Source: Platanthera guangdongensis (lineage: Eukaryota > Streptophyta > Magnoliopsida > Asparagales > Orchidaceae). Taken from it: DNA of 64,000 nt. The position numbers and the translations under genes were made by a program. The notes under the pieces are model-generated. The model was not told where the DNA came from and did not search any database. It was given only the letters and a program-made list of their open reading frames with translations. Shown here one piece after another: positions 21,901-32,053 of the stretch (position 1 is the first letter of the stretch; each line of letters opens with the position of its first letter). The stretch is from assembly GCA_039583875.1 (NCBI GenBank), contig CM077155.1, positions 12,379,046-12,443,045 of the forward strand. The letters are read 5' to 3'.

Positions 21901-24900
21901 CTAAATAGGCGAACACCGGCACCAGTCCGCACTAACCGGTTAACTCCGCGGATAAACATCCTATCCGTTCGGTTACCTCCAGGATCAAGCTGTCTGTAAT
22001 ACTTTTGCCAACCTGGCTAGCCCCACCCCCTATCCACACAGTCCGCGCAGACAGATCAACCAGGCCGCCACCACCTAGTTGCGTGGTCTGGCCGACCAGC
22101 CGCCACCATCTAACCGCGCATTCTACCCGATTAGACCACCACTTTCACTTCAAAAATTTAACAACAAAAAATTGATATTGTATAATCATACATGAGGATC
22201 ATATCTGATTATATTTATTCAGCACAACTGCAATAGAGGGGGGTGAATAGGTTCAATTATTTTTCCTTAAGGCAGATAATCTTTTTACTGTTAGATCACA
22301 GAATATTCACCAATTAACACAGCACAGTTCACATCACAGATTAAACAACACAGCAACACAGAAGACACACAGTTTTATAGTGGTTCCCCAAGTGATGGGC
22401 ACATCTACTTTCCCCCTTTTCCTATCTAGCAGTGTACTAGATTCAGCCTAACTTCCTTCTTTCTTCTCAGATCCGCAGATCTTACAACTCAGAACCTTGA
22501 AAGGTCACTACAGCTCAGACTTCAGCAAGTCCTACAACTCAGATCCTCCCAGAGAATCCTACCTTAGAGTGAGTCCACACTCGTACAACTGAGGCAATTA
22601 AGCCCGACCTCAGCCTCTTCCATAAGGCCTACAACTCAGGCACTCAAGCCCTACCTCAGCCTTTTCCCAGGTCTACAACTCAGATAACTTAATCTCCTAC
22701 CTCAGGCACTCATCCCTACCTCAGCCTTTATAAATTTAGGCTTACAACTCAGATCTATAAAAGATCCTACATGGAAAAAATTGATGATATAAAGAATAAT
22801 TCCTTCACCCAGATAGAGAGAGAAAGGGTGAAGGCTTCTTGATCAGTTCTTGATATATCTGACCGCTCAAGAATCAACCTGTCTTAGCTTCTTCAAAGCT
22901 TCTTGAATCTGAATAAAGTAAGATTGATCTTCTTGAAGTTGGAGATGATCCTCAATCCAGCTTCTTCTAATCAGATGTGGTTCTGTTTCCTTCTTGCAGA
23001 CTGTTCAGGATCTGCCCACTCTGGATGACTTGTCGATTTCTGGATGAAGACTTCTCTCCTTGTTGTTTTTGGCTTTTCTCTTCTTAGCTCTTTCTATCTG
23101 ATGATAGAACATGTCTTTATATAGGCTCTATCCGAGGTTACCGGCTGATCCGGTTCCTAACAGCCTTCTGACAGCTCTGATAGATACAACAACATTGTCA
23201 GTTATGACAGCTGTCAAGTCTCCAGAAACTTCATTATACTTTGACTCAGCAGCAAAGTGTCGAGACAATTATTCAAATGTGTCGACACAAATAGTTCATG
23301 TGTCGACACAATCCTTGGTGATGTCGACACAGCTTGCATAATATCGACACAGCACTTCTCTATCTTCTTGACAGAGCTTCTGCAGAATGTGTCGACACAA
23401 GTCCTGTGTGTCGACACAATCACTTCTTGTCTTGACATAGTTGACTTCAACAAAAATTCTGGTGTGTGTCGACACAAGTCCTGTGTGTCGACACAGTTGT
23501 TGTTGACTGAGCTTTCTGTGTGTCGACACAAGTCCTGTGTGTCGACACAGTTGTTGTCGACAGAATCTCTATGTGTTGACACAAGTTCTGTGTGTCGACA
23601 CAAACCGGCTCCTGGTGTCGACACAGTCTTTGTCGACAGAATCTCTGTGTGTCGACACAAGTTCTGTGTGTCGACACAAACTGACTCCTGGTGTCGACAC
23701 AACCTTTCCCATGTGTCGACACAATGCTTCTCAAGTGTCGACACTTGTACTTAGAAAATTTTCTTTCATTTTCTTAACCTGCACATGGAAACTCAACACC
23801 ACATCAAATACACCTTGATGAATATCATTGAGTTAGGTGAGCCTTCTCCAAATCTAGTACACATATTCCAATGTACCCAACAATATGCTCTTGTGCTTCA
23901 TAACATACTGAGGAATGAGTCAAAATTTGATTCTGAAATTGAAATGGGGGTAGGATCTTACCTAAACCTAAAGTTCAACCCAAAATTGAATCTAGCCCTT
24001 AACGTAAAAAAGAATAATCACATAAAAATAGGAAGACCTAAAATAGAAAGTGAGAAATCAGAACAAACACACTGAAGAGGAAGACCTGGAAGGCTTGTTG
24101 CGGCTCACAGGAGGCTCTTGGTAGATCGAACTAAATTGAACCGCTTTAGCCCGCATAGCGGTCGAGCGCGCAAACAGTTACAGAAAAGAGAGAGTTGTCA
24201 CGACAATTTTTTAATGTGGAAAACACTTCAACTGGGTGAAAAACCACGTGCTCGTGACTGTGCCGAAAAAACCTCCACTAGTACCGATGTTGTTGCAGGG
24301 CTTTTTCAGAGAATGCAAGGGGCGACAGGCCACTCCTTGTTACAATTATTAGGGTTAGCGAGATAGTACTGGGATCGGAGGTTGACAGGTCACCACTTTT
24401 GGAGTTAATTCTTCTGTCTGCTGCAGTACTGGAGAGTATTGTGCTTTGAACACTCAGGAGTCTCTGATTGATGCTTGGTTGCTTGTGTGGTGCGTCATGC
24501 GCACCTTGTCTATGTAACTTGCCTCCTGACGCGTTCAGAGGAGTCTGGAGTGATTGTCTTGATGTCGACTTGAGGACTTGTTATTGAGTTGAGAGCACTA
24601 GGAACGCTGAGCGCGCTGCTAGAGTGAGCATGGTTGAGAGGTACTTCGTGTATTTTGAAGTCGGACATGTAAATTGCTGGCATCGTTTTGGTGTGAAGCG
24701 TGTTTTTGGAGGTTGTTCTAAAGGTGGGGCGTGCGGAACGAGCACTTGAGCGGAGCGCGCGGGGATGCACTCGAAGCGGATCGCACCGGGGCACCCCTGG
24801 AAGGGGCGTGCACGGGCGCGCGCTAGGCGAAATTCCCAAGGGACGCTTGAAGATCTTCAAAAGATCTTGGAACACGCAAGGAGATCTTTAAGGAGAGTCT

Positions 24901-25799
24901 TGCGCACGGGGATCTTTAAGGGGAGTCTCGCGCACGTAGTAAGAGAAGCGTGAGGAGAAGAACGTAGGAAAAAATCCAGGGAGAAGATGGAAATGAATGA
25001 GGACATGAGGTCTTATTTATAGCCCCCCGGAGTAGTTACGGAGGTTACCCAATTATCCGCACACCGCACTCACCATAATTACTATTCGTAGGCCAAATTA
25101 ATAAAGTTCTACGTGCATATTATTTTAATATTTTATTAAACGCAGACCGGTCTTTATTTTGACTACGCGCACCCCACAATTAAGGGTTGCTATGCGGGTG
25201 GTGTGCGTGTGATTGTGCGCGGATTGGACAGAGGAGATCGCATGGCAGCAATCAAAAAACGCGACCTGCCGGCAAGGAGACTTGGCGGGCAAGGACCTAC
25301 TGGTGGAGGGATCTCGGCCGGCGGCCGGCCGAAGGCTGGGCGGCCAAGGGGCCATTTGACTAGGGCGGCCAAATAGACACCCGATCTGGGAATACGAAGT
25401 AATTTAGGAATCAATTCTTGCGCATTTAATTTGGGCAAATGAACTAACAATAACTATGCGTTGATTTGATTGTTTGAAGTGACCGACACCTTTGGTGAGC
25501 TTGAAGAAGGTTATGATGCTGCTGGATGCCTTCATATAAAATATCACGAGCACAATTATACGTGTCGCGACAATGGTTGTCGCTCTTATTGCATCGTTCA
25601 ACGCCCCCGAATGTATCTGGGTGCTGCAAATTGCTACGTGAGTTCTTTCACATGCATCGATGCTCGTAGCAGATGCCACTGTGTGATATGCCCTCACCCG
25701 CAACCTCCTGGGACACCCACAGCCACTTGCTCAAGAAAACCTGCACAATTTACAGGGTTTACTAAACACGGCAAGGGACGTTTTGGTGGAGATCTTTAA
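18920..25799 (+). CDS. Candidate secreted cysteine-rich (defensin-like) peptide gene, two exons
   Basis: Exon 1 (18920-18980) encodes MKFSRRMVAVVILLIFLLSI, a classic signal peptide, and ends CATAG|GTGATT. Exon 2 (25480-25799) follows a T-rich stretch ending TTTGAAG and continues the interrupted codon in phase 1, giving 126 residues to TAA. Ten cysteines lie at about 37, 49, 54, 58, 72, 79, 86, 88, 91 and 104. The spacing C-x11-C-x4-C-x3-C-x13-C and the later C-x-C-x2-C fit the CS-alpha-beta defensin pattern (CxxxC plus CxC), with two extra cysteines and a basic, proline-containing tail. One N-glycosylation site (NYT) is present. A phase-1 intron after the signal peptide is the normal structure of plant defensin-like genes. 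The role is unknown; such peptides serve in defence or in pollen-pistil signalling. Expression is unproven, and the intron is unusually long. Confidence 0.62.
19685..20660. repeat. 5S-rRNA-derived composite repeat (Cassandra-like or 5S SINE)
   Basis: Three stretches resemble the 3' half of plant 5S rRNA, including GCGTGCTTGGGCGAGAGTAG and GGGTGACCTCCT: minus at about 19893-19974, plus at 20037-20100, minus at 20555-20633. Two copies of a roughly 310-340 bp block (from about 19688 and 20350, both starting CCCACTCAT.TGAGTATCC) are directly repeated about 660 bp apart, as LTRs of a TRIM would be. The first block is followed by its own inverted end, forming a palindrome centred near 20000. Cassandra TRIMs carry 5S sequence in their LTRs and are the best analogy, but I found no clear PBS. 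Confidence 0.65.
20661..22163 (-). repeat. Solo LTR related to Copia D/J family
   Basis: Read on the minus strand it begins TGTTAAATTTTTGAAGTG, aligning with the J LTR start, and carries a TATA box (plus-strand TATTTATAGG near 21367), CAGTCCGC segments and the GTATACATGG-like end. No gag or PBS adjoins it. The ends are diverged and I could not identify a target-site duplication. Confidence 0.7.
22206..23882 (-). repeat. Solo LTR of the Copia B family
   Basis: Minus-strand start TGTTGGGTACATTGG at 23882 equals the B LTR start. The other end has the CCCCCCTCTA run, GTAGGACTTG/CTGAGGTAGG repeats and a TATA box (plus TTTATATAGG near 23116). A TGTCGACACA array lies at about 23275-23745. Flanks atatc (22201-22205) and atatg (23883-23887) are a target-site duplication with one mismatch, so the element was lost by LTR recombination. 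Confidence 0.85.
23275..23745. repeat. TGTCGACACA array in the solo B-family LTR
   Basis: About eighteen copies of the palindrome, many as GTGTGTCGACACAAGTCCTG units of about 30 bp in tandem (23390-23690). Spurious frames on both strands result. Confidence 0.9.
24085..25449 (-). repeat. Tat/Athila-like LTR fragment or solo LTR (K2)
   Basis: Shares blocks with 26143-27715 and 56490-57435: GAGCGCGCAAA..GTTACA, the AACGTGGAAAA..CTTCAAC..GTGAAAAACCA-type segment, GCCACTCCTTGTTACAAT, and a TATA region read on the minus strand (plus GTCTTATTTATAGCCCCCCGG). The minus-strand start is probably TGTTAGTTCATTTGCCC at 25449. No coding region is recognisable. The low-coordinate boundary is uncertain by about 30 bp. 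Confidence 0.6.
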
Positions 25800-25815
25800 T
25801 GTATGTAGAAGTTTG

Positions 25816-25821
25816 AATAAA
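25816..25821 (+). promoter_or_regulatory. Poly(A) signal after the defensin-like gene
   Basis: AATAAA 17 bp after the stop codon, followed by T-rich sequence. The stretch from 25822 to 26142 is AT-rich and shows no gene. Confidence 0.45.
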
Positions 25822-26142
25822 AAGAGCATCAATTTTTGTGCTTCTCTGTCTACATGGAGCTTCTATACTTTACTGCATGTGCTTTTCTCAGACTTTAGTC
25901 TTTCTTCTTGTAATAATAATCGTGATGATGACGATCATGTATGCTTACTTATATTAATCACATGAAGCGCTTTTCTATTATATTGTTTTTTTGCACTTAA
26001 TTTCATGTTGTTATACATGCATCATCATATAAAAACTTAAAAAAATATCAACATTCAATCATCATCTAAATATTATTATAAATCTCTCAATCAATGATCT
26101 ACGGAGCACTTTTTCAAGAGTATTAAGATTTTAAATAAGCTC

Positions 26143-27715
26143 TGTTAGGAATGAGATTCATCTTTATAATTATGGGTGTGCACATAACCACACTCTCATG
26201 ATCTCCACCCAAAAGTAGTGGGATCATGTGTTTGACGGCGCACGCGATCACCGCGCCGGAGCCCCCCGCGCACCGATCCTGCCACGCGAAATGAACAAAC
26301 CGCCGCGGACGCTGCCTCGCCGGCGTCGGGCGGCCGACCTCCTCCCCAGACGCTGGTCGCCCACTCCTCTCACCACGCTGGCCGCTCCCCCTCGGATGCC
26401 AGCGCGCGGCCGAGGGGGGCGGCTCCGACAGCCGCTCCACCTCGGCAGCCGACCGTGGCCGTGAGAGCTGCCGGGAGGGACGCTCCCCCTCGGCCGTCGA
26501 CCGTTGCTGAGAGAGCGGCTACACGGGTCGCTCTCCCTTGGCCCGCCTGCGGCCGAGTGAGCGGCCGCGAGGGCCTCTCCCCTTCGGCCACCGGCCACGT
26601 CCAAAGGAGAGGCCGCGCGGGCCGCTCTCCCTCAATCGCCGGCCGCGGCCGAAAGAAATGCCCCATGGGCCCCTCTCTCCCTCTGTCGCCGGTCGCGGCA
26701 AAACAAGCGGTCGCGCCGGGCGCAGCCGCGAGAGTGGCCGCGCCAGCCGCGGCCGCGAGAGCGGCCACGCGGGCCACCCTACCTCGGCCGCCGGCGCACG
26801 ACCGAGGAAGAGGACGCGCCGGCCGCTCCTCCTCGGCCTCCGCCGGCGGTCCTCCCCTTGCCGGCGAATTCGACGGCGAGTTCGTCGGCCGCCCGTAGGG
26901 TTCCGCCCCCGCCGTCCGATTGTTTGAGGTCGTTCCCGCCGTCCGATTTGCGTGTAACCTCCCACTAACTATCCGGTTAGTGGGGGAATTTTATTAATAA
27001 TTTAATAATTTATTTATGATGCAAATAGCAGGATTAATTATCATAAATGCACACCCCTAAAACTATTGGAAAAATATTAATTTCGAGTGGTTATGGTGTT
27101 CATATAGCTGTATAACCACCATAACCACCCCCTGGAGTCAAAAAAAGGAGCCCCGGGGCTCCTCATTTCTCACATTTTCTTGTGAGTCTTCTTTCTCAGG
27201 TCGTAGCTCTGCCAAATTTCTCCTACGAGCAGCGTTCGATCCGCACTCAAGCTGCGTTCGAGCCACCAAACGAAGTCCGATCTCTCCGCTTCTAGAAGGC
27301 CACCGCGACTGCTTGTTCAAGTGCTCCGCTCCCACATTTCGCGTCAGCGGAATGCCCATAGGAGCCCTCCTTCGCAAAGTGCAATTTGTAACATACAACA
27401 GGAGCGATGGTCTGTCGTCCGTCGTGTGTTAAGTGTTCTCTCACCTTAAAATTGTAACGAGAGGTGGCATGTCGCCCTTAATTCAACGAACAAGTTGTAA
27501 CCGCTAGAAAATAATTGACTTTGACCGGCACAGATCCGGTCACGTGGTTTTTTACCAGGTTGAGGGATTTTTCCACGTTAAAACTTCGCGGGTACGATCG
27601 ATCTACTTCAAGTGTGCGCGCTCGACCGTTCCGAGAGCTAAGGCGGTCCAAGTATTCCGGCCCGACCAGGACGTCGAGTTAGGCCGCAACAAGATTGATG
27701 AAATTTTGTACTAGT
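26143..27715 (+). repeat. Tat/Athila-like LTR (K1) with GC-rich core
   Basis: Starts TGTTAGGAATGAG and in its second half shares with K2 and K3 the CATAACCACCCCCTGGAG, TTTTTACCAGGTTGAGGG and GCGCGCTCGACCG blocks. The segment 26230-26950 is very GC-rich, made of imperfect repeats of GGCCGC..GGCCGCTCTCCCTC type. Long frames cross it on both strands but encode only A/R/P/G-rich low-complexity sequence, and I do not call them genes. The right boundary is approximate. Confidence 0.55.
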
Positions 27716-27865
27716 AATCTGTATTCTACATTAGGGGATGAAGAATTGAAAATTTGTACAAATTTAAAAGCAGTAAGTAAGATGGAAGAGTTCTAATATC
27801 ACTAATCTAAGTTTCATAATACACTAATCTTAGAGTTCTAATATAACACATCGGCCAGAGATTTA

Positions 27866-28089
27866 GGATCCGTTTTGCGCGGTATTTTTTGCTCCGGCGA
27901 GTTTGGAGAAAAATTTCACGGTCGTGGAATGCATGTTTGGCATGACAACTATGATCTCAACCAAGAAAAGATTACTAGTTTTGAACATAAATGTGAATGA
28001 AGTTCCATAAGAGTTCTTGGTCGGGCGTTCATGAACGACGTTTCATAACTAACGCACTCACAACCACTATCGCTGTGCCAAATGGAACC
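27866..28089 (-). mobile_element. PIF/Harbinger-type MITE, copy 1
   Basis: Ends GGATCCGTTTTGCGC and (reverse) GGTTCCATTTGGCAC form imperfect terminal inverted repeats flanked by TTA (27863-27865; the right TTA is rebuilt by 28090-28091 and 55616-55618 across the H insertion). Internal words (CATTTATGTTCAAAACTAGT, CATGCCAAAC, CGCCGGAGCAAAAA) match copy 2 at 56052 in the opposite orientation. Non-coding. 27716-27862 shows nothing else. Confidence 0.6.
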
Positions 28090-28139
28090 TTTGTAATGCC
28101 CCAAAGCTCGAGGATGAATGGGCTGAGTAGGGTGAGCCG

Positions 28140-28605
28140 TGTCCTACTCTTTGTGAGGTACACGGTCGGGGACACGGGCGTGTCCATGGCCGTGTCCTGC
28201 ACTCGAGTGTTGGCAGGGTGTTCTCGAGTGAGTTCGACGAAATGCGGTCGACGATCTTCGAGTGGGGTACACATCCTGTGACACTGCTGTGTCCAGGGCC
28301 GTGTCCTGCTATGCGCTCGACGTTTTCTCGAGTGAGCTCGACGAAATGCACTTGACGGTCCTCGAGTTGGGCTAACGGCCTGTGACACGGGCGTGTCAAG
28401 GGCCGTGTCATTCTCTATACTTGGATAGTTCTGTGAGGATTGATGAACACGGGCTAAACACGGGCGTGTCTGAAGCCGTGTATGGCACACGGCCTGTGAC
28501 ACGGGCGTGTCACACAGTCGTGTCCTGGCCGAGTTAAGTCGGTTTCTTTGCCGCTTAAGGTACACGACCTATGACACGGGCGTGTCACAGGCCGTGTTAA
28601 GCCCA
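28140..28605. repeat. Palindrome array in 5' LTR of H
   Basis: Units of ACACGG..GACACGGGCGTGTC..CCGTGT form, separated by CTCGAGTGAG.TCGACGAAATGC spacers of about 100 bp period. Some units are decayed (CCTGTGACACTGCTGTGTCC at 28280). Confidence 0.88.
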
Positions 28606-28884
28606 GGAAAGTATTTTTCAGGGCTTTTCATGGTCGTTCATTCCTTTCAGCTAGGATCCAACGATTCTGAGTTCTCCCTGATGTTATAAGGCCATGAGTT
28701 GAGGATAACTCTTTCATTATCAAAGGCTTTTCTCTCTCTTTCTAAAGAGGTTGAGAGTTGGGAGAGCAAGGGAGGAGGAGAAGGAATCCGGCTGTCGGTG
28801 GAGTTTCAGAGCCCCGAATCGCGTGCCGAGTCCAGATTCGTGAAGGTAAGGTCGTTGTGGTGCTTTTCATCCGGCTAGTTTTCC

Positions 28885-28908
28885 ATGGCTCTAAAACGAT
28901 TGTCAAGG
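28885..28908 (+). other. Proposed LTR-located first exon of H gag
   Basis: ATG followed by seven codons (M-A-L-K-R-L-S-R) and then GTAACG. The equivalent positions in G (41206), in the 3' LTR of H (54095) and in F (58750, minus) keep ATG, the eight-codon length and the GTAAC donor. It joins in phase to GTG at 30636. Confidence 0.6.
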
Positions 28909-30635
28909 GTAACGATCTTTCTTCCTTGGACATGTGAAGTCCTTAATTTGGCATATGCATGGGTTTCCCCCAACAAAGGGTGGATTGTTGAGGGATGCCC
29001 CTTGGGTTGATTCTGGATATCCCCAAGATGTCTTGCATGTAGATCCGAAAATGTGTAGTACGGAATAGGCATACTATGTGAAGCCCATCTGGACAGGTTG
29101 GTCTAGATTGATGATCTTTTATTTTGCACACCGGAGAAGACTCCGAGTATAAATGAATATGTTTGCGGATTCGGTGGGTTGTGCCTGTGAAGGGTAGTAG
29201 CAGGAAGTACTAGAGTGAAAGTTCTGGAAAATACCATCAAAGTGCAAGTGATGTATGCTATGAAAGGCCAGTGTTTCTGGCACTGCAGATAGCTGCAGAG
29301 ATTGCTGGGTGGTTGATCCAGATAAGGTTATGGCTGGGGATGGAAAGTGAGTTATATCGCTAATGCTGGGAGATAGTGAGTGTCACTGGCGATGGATTCT
29401 AGCTAACCTGAGATTGTGAAACCAGTCCTTAGGGGACAGTGTGGCTATTAGTGAGATTTGTGAGCTCTTGAAAGGGCTTCGTGCTGAATGAATAAGGGGA
29501 GGCTGACCTGCGTCAGTCTAGACATTGAACTGATGATTTGAGCAACGGGAAAGGGCTGAACAGTCTCCGCATTATGGTTGTCCTCCATGAGTGCATGGGC
29601 TATTGGCATTCGGCAGAAACACATAACGAGAGTCTTAGGCCTACGCGCCATTAAGTCTAAAGTCTCCAGCTGAGGGTCGTGGAGCGAAATGCTCAAGTTT
29701 GCCGTTGGTCTTCGGGCCTTGAATGGCGGTGGGACCCTGCTATTTTCGGTAAACCAAAGAATGTGCACTGAGTGCACGGAGCATCGGGCCACGTGAGCGA
29801 CGTTTGTGATATATTGATTGTGCGTGAGTGCACATTATGTGATATATTTGCTTGTGAAATGTTGTGCCTGCAGGGAAGGAATACTACTTCCACGGGTAAA
29901 GGGTAGGGTCGTTATAAATTGGTCATCTGAACGCTGACCGTTGTCTTGTTTACCACCATTGCGTTGCATTGTCCCATGCAGGTGCAGAAGAGCCAAGTGG
30001 AAAATAGGGGGCTGAAGCCCTTGTTGTTGTTGCTGCTGTTGTCGTTGTTATGCTGGCCCTCAAAGGGCAAAAGAGTTCATATGATATTATTTTCATTTGT
30101 GGCTGGCCTGCGTGCCGATATATGAAAGTCATGGTTATAAAACTTAACTATAAGGCTATAAGGTCAGACTTATTATGTATTTGGAGAACATTCTTTCGTG
30201 TTGATATATATATATATATATAAATGCTGGTTTATATATGATGGACATTCAGATGAGTTGAGTTCAAACAACTTAAAAGCTTCCGCTAGAATGCTTTGTG
30301 TTGGGATGCGAATAGTTTTTGATATTAACCCGTAACTTCGCCTCCTGTTTGTGGTATATGTTGTGGGGCTCCGACCGGACCTTCTATCATATGTCATTTA
30401 ACGGATGGAGGTGTTACATTTTGATATCAGCTTGTCTCGGTCTTCCTCTTTCGAATTTGTGGTCGAATTCTTTTGTGGGGTGGCGAGCACGTGTTAGTGC
30501 GACCCACTATAACATTAATGAACTCAAGAATGTCCACTAAGGAATGAAAATACACCTGTTTGAGGAACCTGCGTGTTCTTATAGTGTTGGTGTTGCTTGT
30601 GCAAGGTCACTAATGTGTGTCTTATCCACATATAG

Positions 30636-31749
30636 GTGACTGGTAGTGGTGCTGGGCAGTCTGAGCCCCAGCGTTCTGATGAGAGTGCGACACCAACTGA
30701 GGTGCCTACACCTCCTCCTTTTGCAAAAACTGTGCGCTTAGTTGCCGAGGCGTTGTTTGCAATGATTCATGCACAGCCTACTGGGCAGGTGCAGTCGGCA
30801 TTGGTGCCAGAACGGGTTGGTGTAAGGCCAGAACCTGTTAAATCTGTTGATCCTCGGGCAGCTGAACTCCAGTTGAAGCAGTTTATGAGCTTCAATGCTC
30901 CTACGTTTACGGGTGTGGGATCACCAACGTAGGCGGAAGATTGGTTGTCACACGTCAAGCAAATATTGACGGCAATAAGGACGAAGGAAAATCAGAAGGT
31001 CACCTTGGCCACTTTCTTGTTGGAAGGAGAGGCTCGGCTATGGTGGGACGAGATAGAGTTACACCACTTAGCGGGCGGGCAAATAACAGAAGTCTCGATT
31101 GAGGAATTTTCTCTACTATTCTTGGCAAAACACTTGCCAGCGGCACAACGCATCATTATGGAAAATGAGTTCCAGCGTCTAACTCAAGGAGAAAGTAGTG
31201 TTGATACCTACTTGCATGAGTTCAGGCATTTAGGACGTTATGCGGGTTCTATCTTCGCAGATGAACAACGAAAAGTCAATTGGTTCTACGAAGGATTGCG
31301 GGATGAGTTGAGATTCCTGCTATCAAGTTCGGTGAACCAAGGGTTTCAGGCATTGGTGGATACGGCGTGTGCATTGGAGAAGGATATGAAGCGGGTGCAA
31401 GGAAAAAGGGACGTGGCGGTGACACAGTCCGAGTTCAACGTGCCGCACCCAGGGATATCAAAGTACCGAAGGAAATGAGGTAAGGGATTCAAGTCTTCTA
31501 CACAGGCTCCTACGAGTGTTGCATCGGGAGCAACTTCGAGGCAGGAGTTGCAGACCTGCTATACATGTGGTAAAGTGGGGCATCTAGCTCGTCACTGTCG
31601 GGTTGGTCCACCAAAGGTTGAAAAGAAGACAGGAGCGTAATATGTTGAAAAGGGAAAGACGGTGGTGGAGTCCACCGCATCCCAGGAACAACCCCGAGTG
31701 TATAATCCTGGCCAACAGGAGGCCATAAAGCAAAGTGACGTTTTCACAG
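30636..31749 (+). pseudogene. Gypsy H gag
   Basis: The frame starts with GTG directly after CATATAG, an intron-acceptor-like end, and reads VTGSGAGQSEPQRSDE like G gag. It contains the Retrotrans_gag core (ATFLLEGEARLWWDE, FLAKHLPAAQR, ENEFQRLTQGESSVDTYLHEF, FADEQRKVNWFYEGLRDELRF). A TAG at 30930-30932 replaces the glutamine of G, a TGA near 31476 follows, and the CCHC knuckle (CYTCGKVGHLARHC) lies at about 31558. The end is a donor-like ACAG|GTACAC at 31750. Gag forms the particle and binds RNA. Confidence 0.85.
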
Positions 31750-31828
31750 GTACACGGTAACATATTTGATTGCTGATTTTGCTATTTCATACCTTGTTTG
31801 TAGTTTGTGTATGATGTGTTTATGTTAG
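31750..31828 (+). other. Proposed intron between gag and protease of H
   Basis: 79 bp, from GTACAC to GTTAG. Removing it joins ..VFTG to [17 protein letters not shown] in frame, matching the G junction at the same residue. Confidence 0.65.
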
Positions 31829-32053
31829 GCTTTGTCTTGATTCGAGACTGTCCGGCGAGAGCACTATTTGATACTGGTGCTTCTCATTCATTTCTATCTG
31901 TGGACTTCATGTCACGGATCGGTATACCGATTCGTATGGTGGCAGATAGTGTGAATGTGTTATTACCAAATGGATGTGTAATATATACAGATAGGTCTTG
32001 TTTTGTGGAGGTATGGATAGGAAGTCGGGATTTTGGGTTGGAAGCATTAGTGC
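31829..32053 (+). pseudogene. Gypsy H protease, first part
   Basis: Reads [23 protein letters not shown], the retroviral-type aspartic protease active site DTGA, then VNVLLPNGC and SRDFGLEALV. Interrupted by Copia J in the LVLPISEF motif; it resumes at 40140. Confidence 0.85.

Larger units (their letters stand above)
18981..25479 (+). other. Intron of the defensin-like gene, filled with transposons
   Basis: A 6.5 kb intron with GT at 18981 and AG at 25478. Its contents in order are 0.7 kb of AT-rich sequence, a 5S-derived repeat, a solo D-like LTR, a solo B-family LTR, about 0.2 kb of other sequence, and a Tat/Athila-like LTR ending only 30 bp before the acceptor. Without the insertions it would be about 1 kb. 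A 91-codon minus-strand frame at 19033-19308 has a weak LRR look (CPNLKILP) but I cannot support it as a gene. I see nothing in 19310-19680. Confidence 0.6.
28092..30418 (+). repeat. 5' LTR of H
   Basis: 2327 bp, from TGTAATGCCCC to GAGGTGTTACA. Palindrome array at 28140-28605, a TATA-like TTATAAGG at about 28684, the start-codon exon at 28885-28908, and a TA-dinucleotide run near 30205. A PBS-like TTTTGATATCAGC follows. It is 118 bp shorter than the 3' LTR because one palindrome/spacer unit is missing. Confidence 0.92.

Noticed and set aside
23390..23690. CRISPR-like regular repeats
   Set aside because: Plant nuclear context; the repeat is a palindrome in an LTR with variable spacing and no unique spacers or cas genes.
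24118..24366. 82-codon frame in K2
   Set aside because: No recognisable domain; lies in an LTR and is not shared with K1 or K3.
26228..26965. Long A/R/P/G-rich frames on both strands
   Set aside because: Low-complexity GC-rich repeat block in an LTR; absence of stops is due to base composition.
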